Notes under the pieces: model-generated | Told to the model about the DNA's origin: nothing | What the model saw: the letters and a program-made list of their open reading frames with translations, nothing else | The model's database searches: none | Assembly (NCBI RefSeq): GCF_032118995.1 | Contig: NC_092651.1 | Location: forward strand, 12,859,285 to 12,923,284 | DNA length: 64,000 nucleotides | Direction of reading: 5' to 3' | DNA from: Asterias amurensis | Lineage: Eukaryota > Echinodermata > Asteroidea > Forcipulatida > Asteriidae | Made by a program: the position numbers and the translations under genes | Shown here: positions 59,301 through 64,000 of the stretch, one piece after another | Numbering within the stretch: position 1 is the first letter of the stretch | Layout: each line of letters begins with the position of its first letter

Positions 59301-59645
59301 CCCGCTGCTATTCGTTTTTATACGTCGCCACGTCTACCTCAGCCCCTCAAAAGAGGCAAGTTTTAACAGATGGATGAACACTTAGCTTGTGCAGATCGCG
59401 TGGTGGATGGCTAGCTAGAGAGCTCCTCGACAATCACACCATAGACTTTACTTTCGGACTTGTCATTTTTACTCATCTCTAGTCCTGGGATGTGATTGTG
59501 CTTGACCCCCTCGAACCTACGAAAGCTTTACAAAGACAGAGGAGAAGAAATCAGTTGTCACACTGGGATGGGAGCATCGTTCTGCACTGGATAACGGTGG
59601 TTTTTCTTCTTATCACATCGTTGCCAAGCTACATATACTGCAGAG
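56369..59645. other. Upstream region of the GPCR, no gene seen
   Basis: No recognised exon in most of it. A poly(C) run lies at 58980-58991. The last few hundred bases are probably 5' UTR or promoter of the GPCR. An 8-codon upstream frame begins at the ATG in GGGATGGGAGCATCG near 59569, and TATACTGCAG just before the ATG could be a splice acceptor. Confidence 0.4.
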
Positions 59646-60854
59646 ATGAATGTATCTAACGTCATATCACCAGGTCCCATGGAGTACCAACGTAACATAA
59701 CACCGTACCAGTTGGACCACAACTACTCTGATTATTATGAGTATCACAACATGCCCGACTTTGACGACTTATACACGATAGAGAGTTTATCCTACCACCC
59801 ATCCGAACTTATCATTATCACCTGCATCATGCCGACCATCCTATGTCTTGGGTTAATAGGCAACTTAGCCTTCCTCTTTGTGGTGTTTCGGGTGCGCTGG
59901 ATGCGCACTGTGGTGAATTTCTATCTGATAAACTTGGCGGCAGCCGATATCTTATTCCTGTGTGCCGCTATTGGTGAGAAGATTGGCATGTATGTGAACA
60001 ATCCCATCATGTATGACGAGTCGTCCAAAGGTAAAGTGGGCTGCATCATAATGGCCTTCGTCAAAGGTTGGTGTTACTATACTTCTATTACTTTGGTAAC
60101 GTTGGTCTCGGTGGGTCGCTTCTACGCCGTGTGTAAACCGCACGATTTCAAACTCAATAGTAAGCAAAGAGCTTTGAAACTTATCTCAGCAACTTGGCTG
60201 GTGTGTTGCATACTGGGTGCTCTCGTCATACCCTCCAAGTCGATGGCCAAGAAAATGTACTATTATCCCGAGTTGGACCCCAATGAGGATTTTATAGAGT
60301 TCATCAACAACCCACGGTATGTGGAGACCTGTATGCCGACATCGGGAATTAATTGGATCGCGTATGTTACTGATGGTGCCCAAGCCCTGCCGTTCTTGAT
60401 CGCCATGTCAGGAAATATCAAAATCTACGTGAGTATATACCGGGCCCTGAACGACCGGGTCACCAAAACCACCCGGCAGAACTCCCGGGAACGCAAGACC
60501 GAGATGCGGGATAGGGTCAGCCGCATGCTGATCGCCAACGGGACAATTTTCTTCTTGTGCCTGGCCCCGTTCGAGATAACTTCCCTCTCCGAGATGATTA
60601 TGAGGAAGGGGCTTGGCGACAGCACCACCCGCCGGACTTGGACCCAATTCTGCCGGGTGATGATGTACCTCAATTCGGCAGTCAACCCCGTTATTTACAA
60701 TATAACGAACCCCAGGTATCGTCAAGCCTTCCTGAGAGCCTTCAGTAGGAAGCAAGACCGTAGGAATGAATCCAAGTCGCCCTCAACGGTACAGCTAAGC
60801 CATCTGCGTGGCGAGAGTCAAGAATCTAGAGTGAAAAAAGATGGATCACATTGA
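59646..60854 (+). CDS. Rhodopsin-like (class A) G protein-coupled receptor, orphan, peptide type
   Basis: Single-exon 402-residue seven-helix receptor. Helices lie at about 54-80, 89-111, 132-158, 178-195, 235-262, 292-318 and 333-352. Class A landmarks: GN at 72-73; LAAAD with D101 in helix 2; C133 at the top of helix 3 for the disulphide to C229; CLAP (305-308) in place of CWxP; NPVIY at 347-351, followed by a helix-8-like NPRYRQAFLRAF. The DRY position reads GRF (157-159), so the acidic residue is missing. The N terminus has N-glycosylation sites at N3, N17 and N26 and a Tyr/Asp cluster (YSDYYEYHNMPDFDDLY) suited to tyrosine sulphation. The basic third loop and Ser-rich tail are usual. It should act at the plasma membrane. 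It is nearest in feel to invertebrate neuropeptide receptors; ligand unknown. Confidence 0.9.
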   Translation: MNVSNVISPGPMEYQRNITPYQLDHNYSDYYEYHNMPDFDDLYTIESLSYHPSELIIITCIMPTILCLGLIGNLAFLFVVFRVRWMRTVVNFYLINLAAADILFLCAAIGEKIGMYVNNPIMYDESSKGKVGCIIMAFVKGWCYYTSITLVTLVSVGRFYAVCKPHDFKLNSKQRALKLISATWLVCCILGALVIPSKSMAKKMYYYPELDPNEDFIEFINNPRYVETCMPTSGINWIAYVTDGAQALPFLIAMSGNIKIYVSIYRALNDRVTKTTRQNSRERKTEMRDRVSRMLIANGTIFFLCLAPFEITSLSEMIMRKGLGDSTTRRTWTQFCRVMMYLNSAVNPVIYNITNPRYRQAFLRAFSRKQDRRNESKSPSTVQLSHLRGESQESRVKKDGSH

Positions 60855-61104
60855 ACTTTCTGGTACAGCTTTCCCAAAATATCCCTAACAGAAGGGACTG
60901 ATACATTTGTACACCCTAAATAAATAGTTGTGCAGACAATTTACCGAAAAAGGGATAGACAATTAAAGGGGGATCTCGAAAAGTAGTTTCTTCTGTGACA
61001 AAGAGAAAGGATTTTATTCGAACAGCTGTGAGGCCACACAAAAACTTTACTGAGTAAATAAAATTAGCTGTTGCAAACAACTTACCAACCAAATGGACCG
61101 ATGG

Positions 61105-61190
61105 TAATTAATGCAAACAATAGTTAAAGGCCTGACGTTTTCGACCCTAGCAGAGTCTCGAAATGTCAGGCCATTAACTATTTTTTGCAA
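61105..61190. repeat. Inverted-repeat hairpin downstream of the GPCR
   Basis: GCAAACAATAGTTAAAGGCC with TGACGTTTTCGAC pairs with GTCTCGAAATGTCAGGCCAT and TAACTATTTTTTGCAA. This forms a long imperfect hairpin, probably a small dispersed element. A related motif (CTCGACGTTTCGATCGTTGG) occurs at 62197-62216. Confidence 0.6.
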
Positions 61191-61533
61191 CTAGACTTTC
61201 CTGTAAACAAGCAGCAAAGTATGCACTCTGGTTTGTTTCATTAGGTATGTTTATAATGTGGAATGTAGCCGGCTCATATTCCACATGATCGACGTCTACA
61301 CAGCAGTATTTCTGTTTACTTTCCATTAGCCTAACTCCGACTGTACATAGACCACGTGTAATGTTAAAACATTCCCAAATCACTGCCCTCCCCAACCATG
61401 ATACGACATTGGCGACGCAGGAATCAGACAAGACCGAAGCGACATTGGACAGACACACAATGACGACAGAATAGAGGCAACACTTTATCAGAGACAACTG
61501 CGAAATTCTTGAATATGCATTGTTTAATGTCAA
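61174..61533 (-). CDS. Unidentified 119-codon open frame
   Basis: Starts MTLNNAYSRISQLSLIKCCL, with a hydrophobic segment LIKCCLYSVVIVCLSNVASV that could be a signal anchor, then a Cys-containing stretch. Its 3' end lies in the hairpin repeat. It overlaps the GPCR 3' flank in antisense. No family recognised; could be chance. Confidence 0.15.
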   Translation of the reverse strand: MTLNNAYSRISQLSLIKCCLYSVVIVCLSNVASVLSDSCVANVVSWLGRAVIWECFNITRGLCTVGVRLMESKQKYCCVDVDHVEYEPATFHIINIPNETNQSAYFAACLQESLVAKNS

Positions 61534-63559
61534 TGATACAAATGCATTAAGAAGAATCGATGGAAGTGCAGCTGCACCTATAACCCCCAGTGCATTGCGA
61601 AGGTAATGTAAACTCTATGAAATACACGGGGCAACCATTTGGTGGAGTTAATATTGCACGATAATGCATTCATGTCACGCGCGAAACCCCTTCTAATCAC
61701 TCGCTTCAGCTACAAATCATTTCCTCCGTTTCGCTGGACACAATTTGCAATGCTGAAAACGAAAAGAAACATCAATGCTTAGTATTTTATTGTATTTTGT
61801 TTGATTTGCACGAGACGAATGTGAAGTGCTGCACTGTTAAAATTGCCGCATAGTGGTTGGATACCAAACCTTTTTCTGTTTCAATGTATAGAGGTAAACC
61901 TGCCTATAGTTTCTGCGGCTCCCTGCAGCTGGAGGGAGCTGCCGAAGTTTGCACGCGCTTAAATCCACGCTTAGAGCGAGTATTATTACAGGCATTAAAG
62001 CGAGTCAGCAGGCAACAATTCCGTGGATACTCGGATTTGTTTTTAATGAATAAAACATGAAGTGGAGATCGAGAAAACATAACAAAAAGAACCAAGTAGG
62101 ATTTGAAACTTTTCATGGTGGAAATAATATAGAAAGATTTGCGGTAACAACATGAAAGAAGTTGGGGTGGTTCTGAAATGACCCGTTAGTTTCAACTCGA
62201 CGTTTCGATCGTTGGCTCTGACCGTCTTCTAGAGGAACGAAATATTTATTTAAGTCAAACCAATAGTACCTTACGTGGATTTGTTTTCGGAAGGCATAGT
62301 TGTATAACAGATAATTTGAACTACTCGATGTTAGTCCTGGCCTAGCCCTGGCGGCCCTTACACTTTCGTATTATACTACAGTAAGAAGGAAGAGTCCTAT
62401 ATAGGGCTAGTCCTGGTCTATATATGAGAAAGTTGAAACATCTCATCTCGTCATTTTCAAGGTGTGGTACAGTAGAATGACCTGCCGAGTGTGCTAGGTC
62501 CAGACGTTGATTACAATGAAAACACTTCATATCTAAAACTTAAAAGCTTCTGCACCTTGCCTTCACAGCTCTGCCTCGAAATATGCTATTTCAAAACACA
62601 ACACAAAACACATCAGCGGCAGCAACAGGAAGTACATTTCAAACCTCGTGGCGGTCGCTTTGACTTTTGAGTTGCATACCTTTGTTAGATTAAAAATTGC
62701 CAATTCCTTTTAGTGAAACTCGTAAAAAGGTTTCCGTCAACAGTACAAGCAAGGGATGAATTTGTTCTCTTCGACATGGCTGATCAAAATTACGGGATGC
62801 TACGTTTGTTCACGTGTCTGGTACATTTATGTCCAGGCACTCTTTTAAAAATTACTTCATTGGCTTTTAAGTCACGCACCATTGGAAATCTCATAGCCAA
62901 TATTCGTCTGTTGCATATATTGAGTCTTAGATTTCCTGCAGTAAAACAAGTTCACATGGCATTCATGGAAAACCCATGTCACGTTTAATATAAAAAAATG
63001 CATCTTTGTTTATAGGCGCTTGAAGAACAGTGCAATGACGTGTGTGATTTGGTTTACTAATTACTTTATGTAGATAATGTAGTCCTAAAATAGAAGAGGA
63101 CATACAAAATTACTCAAAACAAAACACATAAGAACTCAGTTTGCAATTTCTCGATGCTAGAAAGTTTATGTAGCTAGATGCAGTGGGTTGTTGTTTCATT
63201 TTGTCCTTTGAGGTTTGTCAAGGGTAACAGACTGATTGAGTCGGACAATACGCTCGTGCAGTCATACCTATATGTTATCAAAGATGTGTCGGCGGGCCTA
63301 CGCTCTCATCGAATTGTACGTCACCTAATCAGCACAAAATATGAAGAAAAAAATATAACAAAAGCCGATTGCGTAACATCGAGCTAATAACAATTTTCAG
63401 TCAAATAATATGTTCGTTTTACACATGTATTTTCAAGAATTTCTATTTGCCGTATGTTTAACTGCATTTTCAGTGACTTGCTGTCCACGTAATAGCCGTT
63501 CGTGCAATTTGCGAGCACAATTTGTTGTTTGAAGTGATTCCTGATGGACTACCGTGATG
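61534..63559. other. Intergenic, no gene seen
   Basis: AT-rich, no recognised exon. Includes a GAGTCCTATATAGGGCTAGT-type short palindrome near 62388-62410. Confidence 0.4.
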
Positions 63560-63790
63560 TCGTTGCGAAGCCATCCGATTGGATGGATTAGTGTCACGTG
63601 GCTGCCGCTCTACAGTGTCCCGGGAGGTTAAAGTAGCTCGCGGGCGCCATTTTGTTTTGTTGACTCCACAGACATACTTGAAAGGATGAAGTTAACACTC
63701 GCAAGACGCCGCGGAGAAACACTGCCGATCGATGTTAATAATGCTCACCGCGAAATGTCAGTTTTACTTCCGCCATACTAACCGGGCCAA
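63560..63790 (+). promoter_or_regulatory. Promoter-like GC-rich stretch near the right edge
   Basis: Contains a CCAAT box on the reverse strand (GATTGG, 63577-63582), an E-box TCACGTG (63594-63600), CGCGGGCGCCATTTTG (YY1-like GCCATTTTG) and several CG-rich words, in contrast to the AT-rich flank. An ATG at 63685 opens a 31-codon frame (MKLTLARRRGETLPIDVNNA...) that stops at once, so it is more likely an upstream frame than a gene. It may be the start of a gene beyond the window. Confidence 0.35.
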
Positions 63791-64000
63791 TGGGGAATAT
63801 GAATTATAAACAACGAACAAAAAACATGCCTGGGTGTTTTTTTTTTCTTCAAATTTACTGACAGTTAGACGATGAGGTTTGACGCACAGCATGAAAATTG
63901 TAGTAACAATCTGTATGTTGTATTCTTATTATATCTAAGGAGTTCGATGCCTTGTGGCTGATGACTCTGAAAAACCTTCCCCCTTCATGTCTATTCACAT

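Noticed and set aside
60408-60755. Antisense open frames under the GPCR
   Set aside because: They are shadows of the receptor coding sequence.

Overview
The window is eukaryotic, intron-containing, AT-rich and packed with dispersed repeats. It most likely comes from an echinoderm, probably a sea star. The evidence is metazoan genes with short exons and long introns, very frequent TACATGTA-type palindromes, and a dense set of short inverted-repeat elements. One of these, starting AAAGGCAGTGGACACTATTGG, I remember from forcipulate sea-star sequence. The species is an inference; no search was possible.

Layout. 0.13-0.60 kb (minus): a secreted, acidic Asp/Pro/Arg protein made of 10-residue repeats. 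6.3-7.3 kb (minus): COA5, a mitochondrial cytochrome c oxidase assembly factor with three coding exons. 8.5-12.5 kb (plus): UNC50, a Golgi membrane protein with seven coding exons. COA5 and UNC50 are head to head across a shared promoter region, as their vertebrate orthologues are. 13-24 kb: repeats, including a tRNA-derived SINE, a roughly 190-bp tandem repeat and a large (AATC)-rich higher-order array. 24.05-28.8 kb (minus): SCOC, a short coiled-coil protein with three coding exons and a remote 5' exon with promoter motifs. Its first intron holds a 1-kb terminal-inverted-repeat element and a possible two-exon start of an unidentified plus-strand gene. 29-33 kb: old inverted-repeat elements. 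33.66-35.14 kb: a striking 1.5-kb foldback element whose arms are tandem arrays of a 21-bp unit in opposite orientation. 35-59 kb: no recognised gene; MITEs, minisatellites and some CpG-rich stretches. 59.6-60.9 kb (plus): a single-exon rhodopsin-like GPCR of 402 residues. 61-64 kb: no recognised gene; a possible promoter-like stretch near the end.

The recognised genes are ordinary host functions: respiratory-chain assembly, Golgi receptor trafficking, Golgi/autophagy coiled-coil adaptor, and peptide-type signalling. They do not form one pathway; only COA5/UNC50 look linked, through their shared promoter. The most unusual item is the foldback element at 33.66-35.14 kb. It resembles in architecture the TU foldback elements described from sea urchin and the FB elements of Drosophila. 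No virus-like element was recognised.
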